A stretch of 64,000 nt of DNA. Source: Cephalotus follicularis (taxonomy: Eukaryota; Streptophyta; Magnoliopsida; Oxalidales; Cephalotaceae). Positions 33,542 to 46,100 of this stretch are shown one piece after another. Within the stretch, counting starts at the first letter, position 1. Each line of letters opens with the position of its first letter. Where the stretch lies: positions 165,036 to 229,035 of the forward strand of contig BDDD01000978.1 in the NCBI GenBank assembly GCA_001972305.1, given 5' to 3'. A program made the position numbers and the translations under genes. The notes beneath the pieces are model-generated. The model worked only from the letters and a program-made list of their open reading frames with translations, ran no database searches and was not told where the DNA came from.

Positions 33542-35203
33542 AGACACTATCTTTATGGGGCGCAGTTTGAGATCTTTACCGATCATAAGTGTCTGAGGTA
33601 CCTGTTCTGCCGGGACATGCTGAACATGCGACAACGCAGATGGGTAGAGTTCTTTAATGATTATGACTGCAGTATCCAGTACCACCCGGGGAAAGCGAAT
33701 GTAGTCGCTGATGCCTTGAGTCGCAAGGCTATGGTCGCTAGTACCATGGTGTCGCAATGGAAGATGTTGGAAGACTTCCGAGAATGGTCTCCATTCAATC
33801 AGTCACCGGGGATCTTTCTAGCCGACATACGGGTAGAACCAGTGTTACCGCATCACATCAAAGATGCACAACCGCATGATCCTGAACTGCAGTGGATTCG
33901 AGAGAATCTGGATTCGGAGTCTGATTTTAGAGTACATGAAGATGGTATTATGAGATATCGGGGACGTGTATGTCTTTCGAATGAACCGAGAGTGAAGGAT
34001 GAGCTACTCCACGGGGCTCATAAATCCCTGTACAGTATTTATCCTGGTAGCACCAAGATGTACCAAGATATGAAGATAACTTACTGGTGGCCCGGCATGA
34101 AACGCGAGATTGCAGAATATGTAGCAAAGTCTTTGACTTGCCAGAGGGTCAAGGTCGAGCACCAGAGACCTGCGGGACTGTTATAGTCACTGCCAGTGGC
34201 AGAATGGAAGTGGAAACACATCACGATGGACTTTGTTTCTGGGTTTCCCCTGACTAGGCATCGACATAATGCCGTGTGGGTTATTGTTGATAGACTCACC
34301 AAATAAGCACACTTCTTGCCCACACATGTCACTGATTCTGCGAGCAAGTTGGCTCGGTTATATGTGAAAGAGATTGTGAGACTGGACGGTGTTCCAGTGA
34401 GCATCGTTTGTGGTAGGTATTCGATCTTCACTTCTAACTTCTGGAAGAGATTCCAGACAGCCTTTGGAACGAGGTTGAATCTCAGTACTGCTTTTTACCC
34501 TCAGACAGACGGACAGTCGGAGCGTACCATCCAAACCTTGGAGGATATGCTTCGAGCTTGTGTGATCGATTTTGGTGGGACTTGGGAGGACCCTATCCCT
34601 CTGATAGAGTTTTCTTATAACAATGGCTATCACTCGAGTATTGGTATGGCTCCCTACGAGGCACTGTACGGGAGGAAATGTAGGTCACCCATCTGTTGGG
34701 ACGAGGTTGGCAAACGATCATTGCTTGGGTCGGATTTGGTGGAGCAGACTTCACAGAAAGTCAAGTTCATCAGAGAGAAGTTGCTAGCAGCGCAGAGTCG
34801 GCAAAAGAGCTATGCTGACAATGTGAAGAGAAGGCCTTTAACCTTCAATGTTGGGGATTACGTGTTTTTTAAGGTATCTCCGTGGAAAGGAGTGCAAAGA
34901 TTCGGGAAAAAGGGCAAGCTAGCAACACGCTATATTGGTCCTTTTGAGATTCTGGAGAGGGTTGGGGAGGTAGCATATCAGCTAGCCTTGCCTCCTACAT
35001 TGTCGAGTGTACATGATGTCTTTCATGTATCGATGTTACAGGGTTATATCCGAGACCCATCACATTTCCTGGATTATGACTCGGTTACGGTGAGGAACCG
35101 ATCCATTCCAATGGTAAAGGTTCAGTGGCAATGTCATCGGCCAGATGAAGCGACCTGGGAACGTGAGGATGACATCCGAGAACGTTACCCACACTTGTTC
35201 TAG
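33542..35203 (+). pseudogene. pol: E4: RNase H end, integrase and chromodomain
   Basis: RNase H finishes with [14 protein letters not shown]. Integrase has the zinc-binding H...H...C-x-x-C region (LTCQ near 34135), MDFVSGFPL with the first Asp, and a mutated second catalytic site: CGRYSIF at 34409 onward replaces CDRDAIF, so the Asp is lost (GGT at 34412-34414). The Glu segment DGQSERTIQ is intact. The chromodomain has VKVQW, EATWERE and ends RERYPHLF at 35203. Stops are TAG at 34184-34186 and TAA at 34304-34306. Compared with E5, about 60 residues before the chromodomain are shortened. Confidence 0.93.
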
Positions 35204-35234
35204 TATTGTGTTAATTTCAGGGTCAAAATTTCTT

Positions 35235-35248
35235 GAAGGAGGGGTGGA
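35235..35248 (+). other. E4: polypurine tract
   Basis: GAAGGAGGGGTGGA ends directly at the 3' LTR start. Confidence 0.93.
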
Positions 35249-38110
35249 TGTAACACCCGGTATTTTCCTGAATGTAATATTTCGATTTATGATGTAATCT
35301 TAAACTTGAATAAATGAGAATTTTGAGATTTTGAACTCAAAAGGTGCTTACAAACCCTAGTTATGGTTTGGAAATGGAATGTGTGTGTCAAAAGCTTGAC
35401 TCGACGCTGTTTCGGGGTAAAGACATCGGCGTCTTTCGAAAGACGTCGACGCCTATGGGAACCGAGGTACACATAAATGCATGGGCATGCACGTCGACAT
35501 TGAGAGAAGGCATCGACACCTTCTTACAAAAAGGAAAAAGACATCGACGTCTAAGGAAAGACGTCGACACCTTTGTAAAGAACGTCTGTCATGTTCTTCA
35601 CTGACAGAGTAACATGCAATGGGATCTTTGGGGGCTTTACCAGACGCCTTTACAAGTGCATTGTGACGTGTTGATTCTCCTGGTGTGTTGCCAGGAATCC
35701 TCAAAATGTGACCCTCACATGGAACATGCAAAGGAAGATACGATCCTCACATGCAACCTGCAAAAGAAAGAAGGGAAGAAAACAAAAGGAAAAATGAAGA
35801 ATCTGAGAAAGGGGGGAGAGAGCACGAGAGTGCCCATTAAATGTAAGGAGAAGAATGTTGGGGGGGAAGCCACCTGCATAAGAACAACCCTCCCCACTTC
35901 TCTCTCTCGTTTTAAAACACCAAAGGAAAAAGAGGAAAGAAAACAGTGAGTGTGAGTGCCACCATTGTTGAGCTTGGATTGAGCAAGAGATTGGAGCTCG
36001 TGGGTAGCAGTTGCTGAGAGGATCTTGGAACTACTGGTGGCCAGAACTTGGGAACTCAAAGAGGTGGACTTTCCAGTTCCTAACTTGGAACAATAAGGTA
36101 TGGGAAAGTGATGGATTTATACATGCATTTTGGGTTTTAAGTTAATGAATAACATGGTGAATTGCATGTTAATGGTTGAATTATAATTTTGGACATGTTG
36201 TGGTGTTACTGTGATATACGGAGTTAACTATGCATGTAAGATTTCACGAATATGTGAATTTGTTGTGTAAAGGATGGATTTGATAATGGCTCGGTGTGTT
36301 AAAACTGCGAAGAAGACGTTCTGGGTTGGAAAGACATCGACGACAACATGAAGACGTCGATGCCTTCCTGTGAAAACGTGAAAGACCTCGATGCTTTTGT
36401 AAAGACATCGATGCCTTTTCTGGGATTTATATAACAATAACGTTATGCCTTCGTGTGTGGATGTGAAAGACGTCGACGCCTTTTCTGGGTATTATAGAAC
36501 AGTAGTGTTTACTGTTATTGGTAATCAGCCCTTGGAATTACCTGTTTTATGCATGAAATGATGTTCTGGTTATATCCCTGTTAACCAGTAGCATGCCTTA
36601 CACGTTGAGAGAGTGAGATTCGTTTACATGAAGGATTAAAAGGCCGGATTCTACCCACCAGAATCAAGACTCGCGAACTGATACCTTCTGGTATCATAAA
36701 GACATCGACGTCTTTGTAAAGACATCGGCGTCTTTGGTCCAAAAACTCCTGGGAATATTTGTACATGGGATCGACGCCTTAGTGTAAAGACGTCGACGCC
36801 TTAAGGATTGACATCGACGCCTTCTCCCCTGATCAGTGGAATTTCACTTGAATGGGACCCGCTAGACCCGAAACGACTCTAGGAACGAACCTAGACGCAT
36901 TCTGAGCATATGTTGCATTTTTACTGTAATTTGAATTATGGTTGCTTTCTAAAAGCGTTAACCATTTTGAAAAGCTTGTATGATTATAATAATCATTTTG
37001 TACGGAAATGTATATTTATATATTTTCGAAACGATTGGGGAAGTATTTCCAATGATGGAGAAATGTTTTAAAGGATTGATTATGAAACTAAATGTTTTAT
37101 GCGAAAATGTATATTTGTCAACATATGAATATATATATTTTGAAATGATTGGGGAAGTATTTCCAAGGACAGAGAAATGTATTGTTTTAAGTTTTATAAC
37201 TTATCACAACTTGTAAACGGAATAATATATTTTAAACAAATATATTTGATCAAGTAATTACATTGTATTGCTTGACTTGTACTGTGCAATGCTTTTGCCT
37301 GTTGATTATTAGCCGCCGTGCTAATAACTTGTTGATTACTTAGCCACTGTGCTAGTAACTTGCGGTTGGTTTAGCCACCGTGCTAAACAACTTATGGAGG
37401 ACTTGCTCCAAAACCGTTCGCAAACGGGGATGGAGTAAGAGTGCACGACGTTGGGTCCAGGAGGTGGCGACGGTCATGACGATTGGTTTGTCTGGTTCCT
37501 TTTTGGGAACATATTTACTGCTTGTGTTGATATAACTTATGAGTTATACTTGTACTGTGAGCATGCATATATTTTTATATGTACATACAGAGGTATACTT
37601 ACTGTGAAAATTACATGTCATGGCTCTTCATAATGCATTCATTCATGATACTCATTATCATATGACTCGAACTGTATTTATGGGTTTATTCACTTAGCCG
37701 AGTGAGGACAAAGGCTAACCCCTACTGTAACAGATTGATGGAGTGGACATGATATGGAGCATGCATGGAGACTTAAAGAGAAGACTTGTTATCTCTCTTA
37801 TTTATGTATTTGGGTTATTGAACATCGATCATGTTATTCGGATCTTATAACAAAGGATATTTTGTTATCTTGTACTGTATTATTTCTCGCTCCATTTTTG
37901 GCGATCGACAGTTATGTTTGGGTTGTTATAACTTGTTGGGCATCACGTAGTATGGGATGCGTGATGAGTATTTAAATTCAGCTCATTTATGTTGTTGCTT
38001 CCGCTTTCGATGGTTTTTATTTATTGGAAATTTTGCATGAGCTGGATTATCTTGTGTTGATTGCCTTACCACTTTATGTGTTGTCTTGTCGTGGAAACGG
38101 GGGCGTGACA
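35249..38110 (+). repeat. E4: 3' LTR (2862 bp)
   Basis: A direct repeat of 27708-30592, starting TGTAACACCCGG and ending GGGGCGTGACA. Palindrome clusters recur at 35425-35580, 36335-36480 and 36700-36815. It lacks one 20-bp palindrome unit present in the 5' LTR (28936-28955 region), which explains most of the 23-bp length difference. Confidence 0.95.
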
Positions 38111-40439
38111 GTACAATACCAAATCCCGTCAGTAAACAAAACCATAAGTACAATACATTAGTCCTTGAACAAGCTCGGTTTATTACAAAACATTAGAAAG
38201 TAAAACCCCGAACAAAACATTATAACAACTTGTTCTTTGTCCCTGCCTGTCCAGCACCGGTCCACTGCATCAATCTGTAAAGTAAAGGGTTAGCCTTTGT
38301 CCTCACAAGGCTAAGTCATAAAAGTAACTCGGAATCAACATTGGATGCATGTCATGTAATGTATGCATAAAGGATGCAGTACAGGAAATACCAGTTTATA
38401 TATATATATATGAGAAATATATATATTTTAGCAGTATAGTAAGATATCAGTCGGTACATATATAAAAAATATATGTATGCAAGAACAGTACAGTAGTGAT
38501 CCGTCCAGGATCATATCCACAGTCACAGTAATGTCCGAAAAGGACCAACAGGCAGTACAGTATGTGCATAAGGACCACAATAGTCAGGCAGTATATGTAA
38601 CTCCGCCAACTCCTAGCCCCACGCTACACTCCCACTCCGGTCCCTACTCCAGGCAATCGAGTGAGGCAACAATACAGTACAGTGAGTCACCCAGCCACAC
38701 TCATGGCACCTAGGTAACCATACCACTAGCCGGCGCTGGCAGCCTCTGCCATGCAACCAGTGGCTCAAGCACAATCACATAGAATTTCACAAAGAAAACA
38801 GTGCGTCAAACAGTAAACAGTGCATTAACAGTACAGTAGTGATCGTTTAGATCGACAATAGTCAGTTCATTTCAAAATGTTTTCGAAGGTTATAAATATT
38901 TCAAATATACATATTCAGTAGCAGAAATACTTTTAAACAGTTTCGGTAAGCGGAAATTGCTTCCCAATATGTTCAAAAATATAATAACACTCATCTTATA
39001 TTTTTGTTTTCAACACAGTAGTTCCAACTCATATATGCATTTCTAAAGTAACGATAGTTAGAAATCATAGACAATCTATAGACAGTCAAGAACAAGCAGT
39101 AAGTAATGCATATGCAATGCATACAAATGCTCTAATGCATCCTAAGCGAAAACGGGATCATCGGGCATCAAGACTGTAAAAACTGTCCAAACATGACTCT
39201 AAAGCGTCGACGTTTATTCCTCGGGCGTCGACGCTTATGTGACTTAAGCATCGCCGTTTAGTCCCTTAGCGTCAGCGCTTTCAGTGTCTGGGCGTCGATA
39301 CCTCCTCCCTTAGACGTCGACATTTAATGCAATTCAACATATAAAACGAAGTTCACAGTATTAAGCGTCGACGGTCATTACTTAGGCGTCTTCGGTATCA
39401 AGCAGGGGTCGTCTTCTACCTCACAACATGACTAAACAGTGACATTTCCATGCATATAACATGCATTCCAACAGGTATAAAGCCCATAAAACGGCCATGC
39501 AATATCATATGACACAACTAGTACAAGGTAGCATCGTTTCAATGACTAAAAACGGATCATCAAGCTATGAAATTCATGCATAAACATCACTAGTCATTCA
39601 CCAAGTATTGAACACAAATTACAATTATGGCTTCCCCTACCTCTGGCCTCAAGTTAGAAGCCGAAAGTCCACCTCTTTTAGTATTCCACAGGTCACTTGA
39701 ATCCCAGGTACATTTTGAAAGCTCCATGGTTTGTCCTAGCAGTTGGTGTGCAAGCTCCAAGATCCCCTTTGTTCAACAATGGTGGTTTCTCTCTCTTTTC
39801 TCCTTTCTCAGATGTTTCATCAAGAAGGAGGACAAAGTGGGAGGTGTTTTATGGTGGTAACACGCCTCTCACCTTTCTCTGGTTCATTGCATGCATCTCC
39901 CAGGCTCCTTTTCCCATCTTCCCCCTTTCCCAGGTTTTGTTCTTTTCTTCTTAACTTTCTGTCATTGCAGGTGGAGGTGACACTACCATTTGCATGTTAA
40001 AGGCTATGGACACGTTTTGGTGCATGCCTGAAGCCTTGTTGTATGGTTAACACATCCTGAAATGCATGTAAGGTGCCTGAAGAGTGCCTTGAACATACCT
40101 TCGTGCGCCACATCTTTCTGCTGTTATATGTATGTAGAACACGCCGCAAAGCGTCGGCGTTTACATGTAGGCATCGACGCTTATGTGTTGAGTTTAAACG
40201 CACGTTTCAACGGCTTAAGCGTCGACGCTATAAATCCAGGCGTCAGCGCTTTAACCTCAAAACTGCACCGTTTAACTAAATTACCCTTTTAACACTCCTC
40301 TAACAATTGGATTCCAAATTCTACATCATCAAAGTTTGGGAAAACATCATCAAATTCAGAAAATCCATCTTTTATTAATTCCAAAATAAAGTACATTTAC
40401 ATTGTGAAATTACAACACATGAATTTCCTGGGCGTTACA
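38111..40439 (-). repeat. E3: 5' LTR, second piece (after E4)
   Basis: It begins with the duplicated GTACA and runs to GGGCGTTACA at 40439. It aligns with 17773-18786 and 21465-22776 of the other LTR and preserves the empty site of solo LTR B (about 39131-39145). Type-1 palindromes lie at 39199-39390 and 40145-40255. By orientation this is the promoter-bearing LTR of E3, now cut by E4. Confidence 0.93.
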
Positions 40440-40444
40440 TCCGT
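40440..40444. repeat. E3 target-site duplication, right copy (TCCGT)
   Basis: Matches 17551-17555 and abuts the GTTACA end of E3. Confidence 0.92.
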
Positions 40445-42545
40445 GGTAGTTAACGGCGGTAAACCTGTGAGTAGAACATCTCCTTCCTTCCTTTATTTTA
40501 TTTTTTCTTGATATTCCTTGATGATGGATATTGCTTCTATTATGATTTTTAAATGCCATAGCTTGTCGATTCATATGATTTGTTGATAGCCCATTTGTCC
40601 ATTTTGACTTGTTGATATCCTATATTGTTGATTCCTAAGATTGTTGATAGCACTTGTGGTTGGTTTCCATCATTTGTTATTAAAAATCCTTTATTGGGCA
40701 TTCTTGATTGAACTCCTATATTGCTATGAGATAGTTGTGATTGTATATTCATTTTGCCTTGCTTTTATCTCCGATTGGCTCTTCTGGACATGTACTGTTT
40801 CTGCTATTATTGTTATATTGTTTAACTTCTACAAAGATTTATTTTGTTCTATTGCTACTGTTATATTCGTTCTAGCTCCGTATCTTCATGTTTGAGTTTT
40901 GTTGTTGGGTATGTGCCCTTTTGTTGTTCTATTATGAAAGGGCTATTCAGGGCCGAATTTGTTGATTTGTATTGGTTTTCGTATCGTTCTACTTGAGCCT
41001 TGTTGTTGATACCGTTGAGCAATTCATTATTCGAGAATCCTATTGTTTTCATATGTGCCCTGTTTTCTTGTGATATGTGATCTTGGGTGGGATTTGTATC
41101 CCGGTTGTCTTCTATTGTCGTATTCATTGTTGTGATATATGTGATTCCGAGCGGGTATATGCTCGATGATCTGGGTGACTTGGTCACCTTCTCACAATTA
41201 TGTATATGTATTATCGTCAATGGTGAGAGGACGTTCGACGATCAACTCTCCTTAGCATGTCCATTGGTCTATGATGGGGTGTTATGTGGGAACTGCCCCC
41301 GGGTTCCATACCTGGATCTGCGACATACTATTGTCTATGATGGTATGCTGAGTGTGAGTGCAACAGACGCTCCATCCCTCATCCATTTGACCATGTTGAC
41401 TGTGTGATTTTGACGAGGGAAGATCCATGAAATAATGACGTCCCCTCGATCGATGTTGTGATATATATGATTCTGACGAGGGCAGATCCGTGCGGTACAC
41501 GACATTCCCTCAGTCGAGGTTCAGATATGTGGTTCCGATGAGGGCAGATCAGTGAAATAACTACGTCCCCTCGGTCGATGTCATGATACATGATTTCCAG
41601 CGAGGGCAGATTCGTGAAATAACGACATCCCCTCGGTCGAGGTTCATATATGTATATTATTGTTGCAGCGGTTGTATTTTGACATCATGTGATTTGGCGG
41701 CAAGTATGAGACTGTGATATGATTGGTACTAGCATCCTCTTATATTTATATGTTTTCCTGGGCACATATTACATTCTTTATATTGATATTGTCATGATCG
41801 TATGTTTAAGCTTTGATATCCAGATACTTGATACTATTGTGACTCTCATGTATTTGATTAGTGTCTTGACTATGATATTTGTTCAGTGGACTTCTTTGGT
41901 GAGTCACTGGTTATTCCATTGGAGTCGTGCATTGTGCTTTTCATGATTATTGATCATATCCATAATTCTTGATATTTTATTGTACTTGGGAAGTCCTGAG
42001 CTTTGAGTTCGTTCAACGGAACTTTTATCGTCGACTTCCGATTTTCATTTATGGAGTTTTGTTAATGTCTATGGTCATAATTGTGTAATTTGTGTATTGA
42101 GATGATCTTGTCATCCTTTTGGATCTCTTTTGTGGAACTTGATATCATTGAGAATTTCGATGCCCTAGTTGATCTTGATATTCTCTGTTGATTTTGATAT
42201 CCTCTTAGATCTTGATATTCCTTTATGGATCTGGATATCCTTGTGGATCTTGAGTGTCATTGTGGATCTTATTCATATTGTAGTTCTTGTATATATCGTT
42301 GATCTCGTTGCATTCGGGCATCTTGATAAAGTTTTGGATCTTGCTAATCTTTTAGAATTTGTGTACTTTTTGTGAATCGAGTTTCTTTTGTGGATCCTGG
42401 TTAAGTTTATTGATTTTGATTTCATTTCTTGTCATGGATTTACCTTGTTTTCTACCTTAAGCTTATATTGTTTCTCGTTTTATTCGATATATAGTTATGG
42501 GAGATGTATTCTTTTGTTTCTACTCACTTAGTCATTTGGACTAAC
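40445..42545 (+). mobile_element. E1: second piece of LTR2 (no coding sequence)
   Basis: This continues the sequence cut at 17555. It is T-rich and gene-free. It contains a four-copy 62-bp tandem array (41410-41660) and, from 42120 to 42370, a run of short GATCTTGATATTC-like repeats. The small ORFs crossing it have no recognisable product. It is cut at 42546 by solo LTR C. Confidence 0.55.
41405..41660. repeat. 62-bp tandem repeats with CCTCGGTCGA motif
   Basis: GACGAGGGCAGATCCGTGAA recurs with changes at 41412, 41475, 41537 and about 41599, spaced 62-63 bp. Each unit ends with a CCCTCGGTCGA-like motif (near 41446, 41507, 41570 and 41632), so a TCGA core is again regularly spaced, about three times the 21-bp spacing seen elsewhere. 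Confidence 0.8.
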
Positions 42546-44298
42546 TGTAACTCTTAGGATCTTTATTATTGTAATATTCCAATTTGAAATATAATCTTAT
42601 TATTGAATTAATGAGAATGGCATAATTTCTGACTTAGATGATGCTTTCCAATATTTAAAAGGTTAAATTTTGGGAGAGGGAATGATTGGAATGTTAAATA
42701 AATGTTAAATGATGCAATCAGAGGCAAAACGGTGTAGTTTTGGGATAAACGCGTCGATGTCTTTGGAAGGCGTCGACGCCTATGGGAACAAAGGGCGCAC
42801 GTGAATGCATGTACATGCATGTCGATGTAGATGAAGACATCGACACCCTCGTATGAAAGAGGAAAAGACATCGACGTCTAAGGAAGACGTCAACGTGAAA
42901 AGAATATCAGTCACGTTATGAACTGACAGGATAACGTGCAAGGGAAAGGAATCCAAGACCTCTTGCAGGCACCTTGAGGCATGAGAGGGGGACGTGTTGA
43001 GCATGCATAATGACCTCCTAACCTGCAAGGATGAAGAGAGAATGCTTGTGAGTACATGCAAGGACTTGGCAGCCAAAGGAAGACACCTGGTGCACCATGC
43101 AACCTGGTGTGAAGAAGGTGAGTAGAAAGAGAGAATCTTGCCTTAATGCAGATGGAAATAAAAACCCCACTCTGCATAAAACTCCCTTCCCTCCCTGGAA
43201 ACGAGAGAGCTGAAGAAGAGAAACGGAAATTATTCTGAAACGGAGTGAGAAAAGAGATAGAACAGAGAAAGAAAGAGAGAGGGTAGAACCACCATTGTTG
43301 AGCACTTGGAGCTTGGAACTCAGAGCCCTGGGATTACTACAAGGGACGAACTTGGGGCTGATGTGATCAATTCTTGGAACACAAAGAGGTGGACTTTCAA
43401 GGTTTCTTACTTGAAACCAGAGGTAGGGGAAAGTGATGATCTTATACATGCATTTTGAGTTTTAAGATAATGAAATGACATTGATGAATTGCATGCTAAT
43501 GGATGAATTGAAATCTTTGGATTTGTTGTGATGACTGCTGTGATGTACGGAGTAACCATGCATGTGTAATTTACATGAATATTTGAATTAGTTTGTGTAA
43601 AGGATGGATTGGTAATGGCCTGGTGTGTTAAAACCATGGAAATGACGTTCTGGGCTGAATAGGCGTCTTACGCCTACATAAAGACGTTGATGCCTTCGTG
43701 TGTGAAAACGACAGACATCGATGTTTTGGTAGAACATCAACGCCTTTTCTAGAAAATTGCAGAACCTTAATGTTCATTGTGGATGATGAAATGCCTGCTT
43801 TTGATTGCCTGACTTGTTCATGAATTGATATTTGGTTACGTATTTTGATAACCAGTAGCACACCTTACATGGTGAGAGGATGAGATTGTTTGGGTAAAGG
43901 TTTGAGGGTTGGATTCTTCCCCCTGGAATCAAGGTTTGCGAACTGATACCTCCTGGTATCATAAAGACATCAACGCCTTTGGAAAAGCATCGATGTCTTT
44001 GTTCCTAAAATGCCTGGGAATAACTGCACGAAGTGTTGGCGCCTTAGGGTAAAGACGTCGACGCCCAGGGGATAAGCGTCGACGCTTATTCCCCTGTTTG
44101 AAAAGGTTTTACTCGAATGGGACCTGATAGACCTGAAACAACTCTAGAAAAGATCCTAGATGCATTCTGATCATATGTTTGCATTGTTACTGAACTGTGA
44201 ATTGAATTGTGATTGATTGCTAAAAAAAAAAGTGTTAACCATTTTGAAAAGCTTGCATGATTATAATAATCATTAATTGTACGAAAATGTATATTTGC

Positions 44299-44333
<35 letters not shown>

Positions 44334-45320
44334 ATGACTGGGGAAAGTATTTTCCAAAGAAGGTGAAATGTTTAAAGGATTGGTTACACAATCGAACTGT
44401 ATTGTTTTAAGTTTTATAACTTATCACAACCTGAGAATGGAGTAATATATTTTAAACAAATATATTTGATCAAGTAATTATATTTTATTGCTTGATTTGT
44501 ATTGTACGGTGTTTGTTGTTGTTGATTATTAGCCGCTGTGCTAGTAACTTGTTGATTGTTTAGCCGTCGTGCTAAGCAACATGTACGGAGGACTTGCCTC
44601 AAATCGTTCGCAAACGGGGATGGGGTAAGAGTGCATGACGTTGGGGCCAGGAGGTGGCAACGGTCGTGATGTCTCGTTTTTCTGGTTCCTTTTGGGACAT
44701 ACTTACTGCTTGTGTTGATGTAGCCTTATGAGGTTATACCTGTACTGTGAACATGCATATATTTTACATATGTATATACTGCGATATAAATACTGTACTG
44801 CATCATGATGCATTCATTCATGATACTCATTATCATATATCTCAAACTTCATTTATGAGTTTATTCACTTAGCCGAGTGAGGACAAAGGCTAATCCCCTA
44901 CTGTAACAGATTGATGGAGTGGGATTTGATATGGATCACGCAAGGAGACTTAAGGAGAAGACTAAATTGTTTCTCTATGATTATGTTATCTGGATTAATG
45001 AACAATGATTTGTTATTTGGATTATTGTAACGTGGATTTTATATCTGTCATGTATTGATGGATACCGTGGTTTATTTCATTTCGTACTGTATTATCACGC
45101 TCCGTTTATGGGCGATTGACGATGATGTTGGGTTTTTATATAAACTTTTTGGGTATCACGTAGTATGGGATGCGTGATACATATTTAAATTCAGCTTATT
45201 TCATGTTATTGCTTCCGCTATTAAAAGTTTTTGTTTATACATAAAATCGCATAAGCTGAATTATGTTGGTTGATTGCTTTATCGCTTTAATGTTGTCTTC
45301 TTGGAAAACGAGGTGTGACA
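42546..45320 (+). mobile_element. Solo LTR C (2.78 kb)
   Basis: It starts TGTAACTCTTAGG and ends GAGGTGTGACA. It is related to the E4 LTR: both have TGTAATATT 24 bp in, the purine-rich stretch, AGGTAGGGGAAAGTGATG near 43420, the TTAGCCGYYGTGCTA repeats near 44530 and the CTTAGCCGAGTGAGGACAAA block near 44870. No primer site or purine tract follows. The flanking 5-mers are CTAAC (42541-42545) and CTAAG (45321-45325), a target duplication with one mismatch. Confidence 0.85.
42750..44096. promoter_or_regulatory. Solo LTR C: palindrome clusters (mixed type 1/2)
   Basis: Clusters lie at 42750-42900 (AACGCGTCGATG, AGGCGTCGACGCCTA, AAAGACATCGACGTCTA), 43670-43750 (mostly decayed, such as AAAGACGTTGATGCC) and 43965-44095 (AAGACGTCGACGCCCA, AAGCGTCGACGCTTA). 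C mixes type-2 sites with at least one perfect type-1 site, AAGCGTCGACGCTT at 44074. Confidence 0.72.
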
Positions 45321-45325
45321 CTAAG

Positions 45326-45847
45326 CCTGTTTCAGTAGATGATGGAGGCATGATGATTGCTAAGTCTGTTTCAGTAGATGATGGACCATGGAGGCATGTC
45401 ATGCTACCAGGGTTTCAACGCATTCATATTATCACGACATCAGCATTTAAATTATGCATTTTTATATAAATGTTTTCTTTATGGTTTTGCTATTGAAGGG
45501 CCAAGCCCTATATATTTGCTTGGCATGCTTTGATAAAATGGTTGAGGCTGAGCCCAACCCATGCACGTTATTAGTTTAAATTGTGGTTTTTCTGAGGGCT
45601 AAGCCCATTAAAAACAAACCGATTCCTCCTTCGGGAGTGTATATTTAAATTATGTTTTTATTTACATGAGCATAGTCCGATAAACAGATACAACATGCCC
45701 GATTTTCGTAAAATTTTATGAGCTAGAAAAATTTTCAAGCTTTTAAGAAAAGTTCAAGTTTAAAGCGAGTTTTATAAAAACCATGTGGTGACTTCCGAAA
45801 GGAAGTTGTCATGTTGAATGTCATATCCGTTCTCGGTAGGATGTCGG
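45326..45847 (+). mobile_element. E1: third piece of LTR2, with tail shared by LTR1 and E2
   Basis: Non-coding sequence between solo LTR C and E5. A short direct repeat (CTGTTTCAGTAGATGATGGA) occurs at 45327 and 45366. From about 45590 it matches the E1 LTR1 tail and the E2 interior: CTCCTTCGGGAGTGTATAT, TCCGATAAACRGATAC and CCCGATTTTCGTAAAAT. It ends where E5 starts. Confidence 0.6.
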
Positions 45848-45999
45848 TGTAACGCCTGGGATTTTCGCACTTTGTAATATTTGAATTCCAAATGTAATCT
45901 TGTTATTAAATTAATGAGAAAGATGAATTTCCTGACTAATATTTTTGATTCGCAAATCAAATGAAAACAGTTATAAGTATCATTGTTGAAATATTGACG

Positions 46000-46100
46000 G
46001 GGACAGTCGATTGGTGCAATAGACCAGCCGACTGGTGGTCTGTCGAGCCACCTGGAAACCACAGCCACGAGGACAGCCGACTGTTGGGGGAGAACAGCCG
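46000..46100. promoter_or_regulatory. E5 5' LTR: proximal type-3 palindrome cluster
   Basis: CAGTCGATTGG, CAGCCGACTGG, CTGTCGAGCC, CAGCCGACTGTTG and CAGCCGGTTGG cluster about 160-250 bp into the LTR, the same place as the proximal clusters of E3 and E4 but with a different palindrome. Confidence 0.72.

Larger units (their letters stand above)
27708..38110 (+). mobile_element. E4: Tekay/Del-type Ty3/gypsy retrotransposon
   Basis: E4 is a structurally complete element with LTRs at 27708-30592 and 35249-38110, primer site at 30596 and purine tract at 35235-35248, flanked by GTACA (27703-27707 and 38111-38115). Its polyprotein runs in a single frame from 30704 to 35203, broken by six nonsense codons and no frameshift. 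It is inserted in the 5' LTR of E3 in the opposite orientation. Its coding region is collinear with E3 and E5, but its LTR palindromes are a different type. Confidence 0.96.
17556..40439 (-). mobile_element. E3: Tekay/Del-type Ty3/gypsy retrotransposon with nested insertions
   Basis: E3 is a complete but defective gypsy element on the minus strand. Its LTRs are about 2.54 kb each once the nested solo LTR B (left LTR) and E4 (right LTR) are removed. Primer-binding site (27466-27477) and purine tract (22777-22795) adjoin the expected LTRs. Domain order is gag, protease, RT, RNase H, integrase, chromodomain. The chromodomain-like C-terminus (ILDWK...LRNR...VQW...EATWERE) is typical of the Tekay clade of chromoviruses. 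The 5-bp duplication TCCGT flanks it. Confidence 0.93.

Noticed and set aside
41087..41407. 106-codon ORF on the plus strand
   Set aside because: It lies in gene-free LTR-like sequence and runs into the 62-bp tandem repeats; no domain is recognisable.
46000..46100. Palindromes as a coincidence of SalI (GTCGAC) sites or cloning
   Set aside because: Sites recur at regular spacing with arms beyond the hexamer and with natural decay; no vector sequence is visible.
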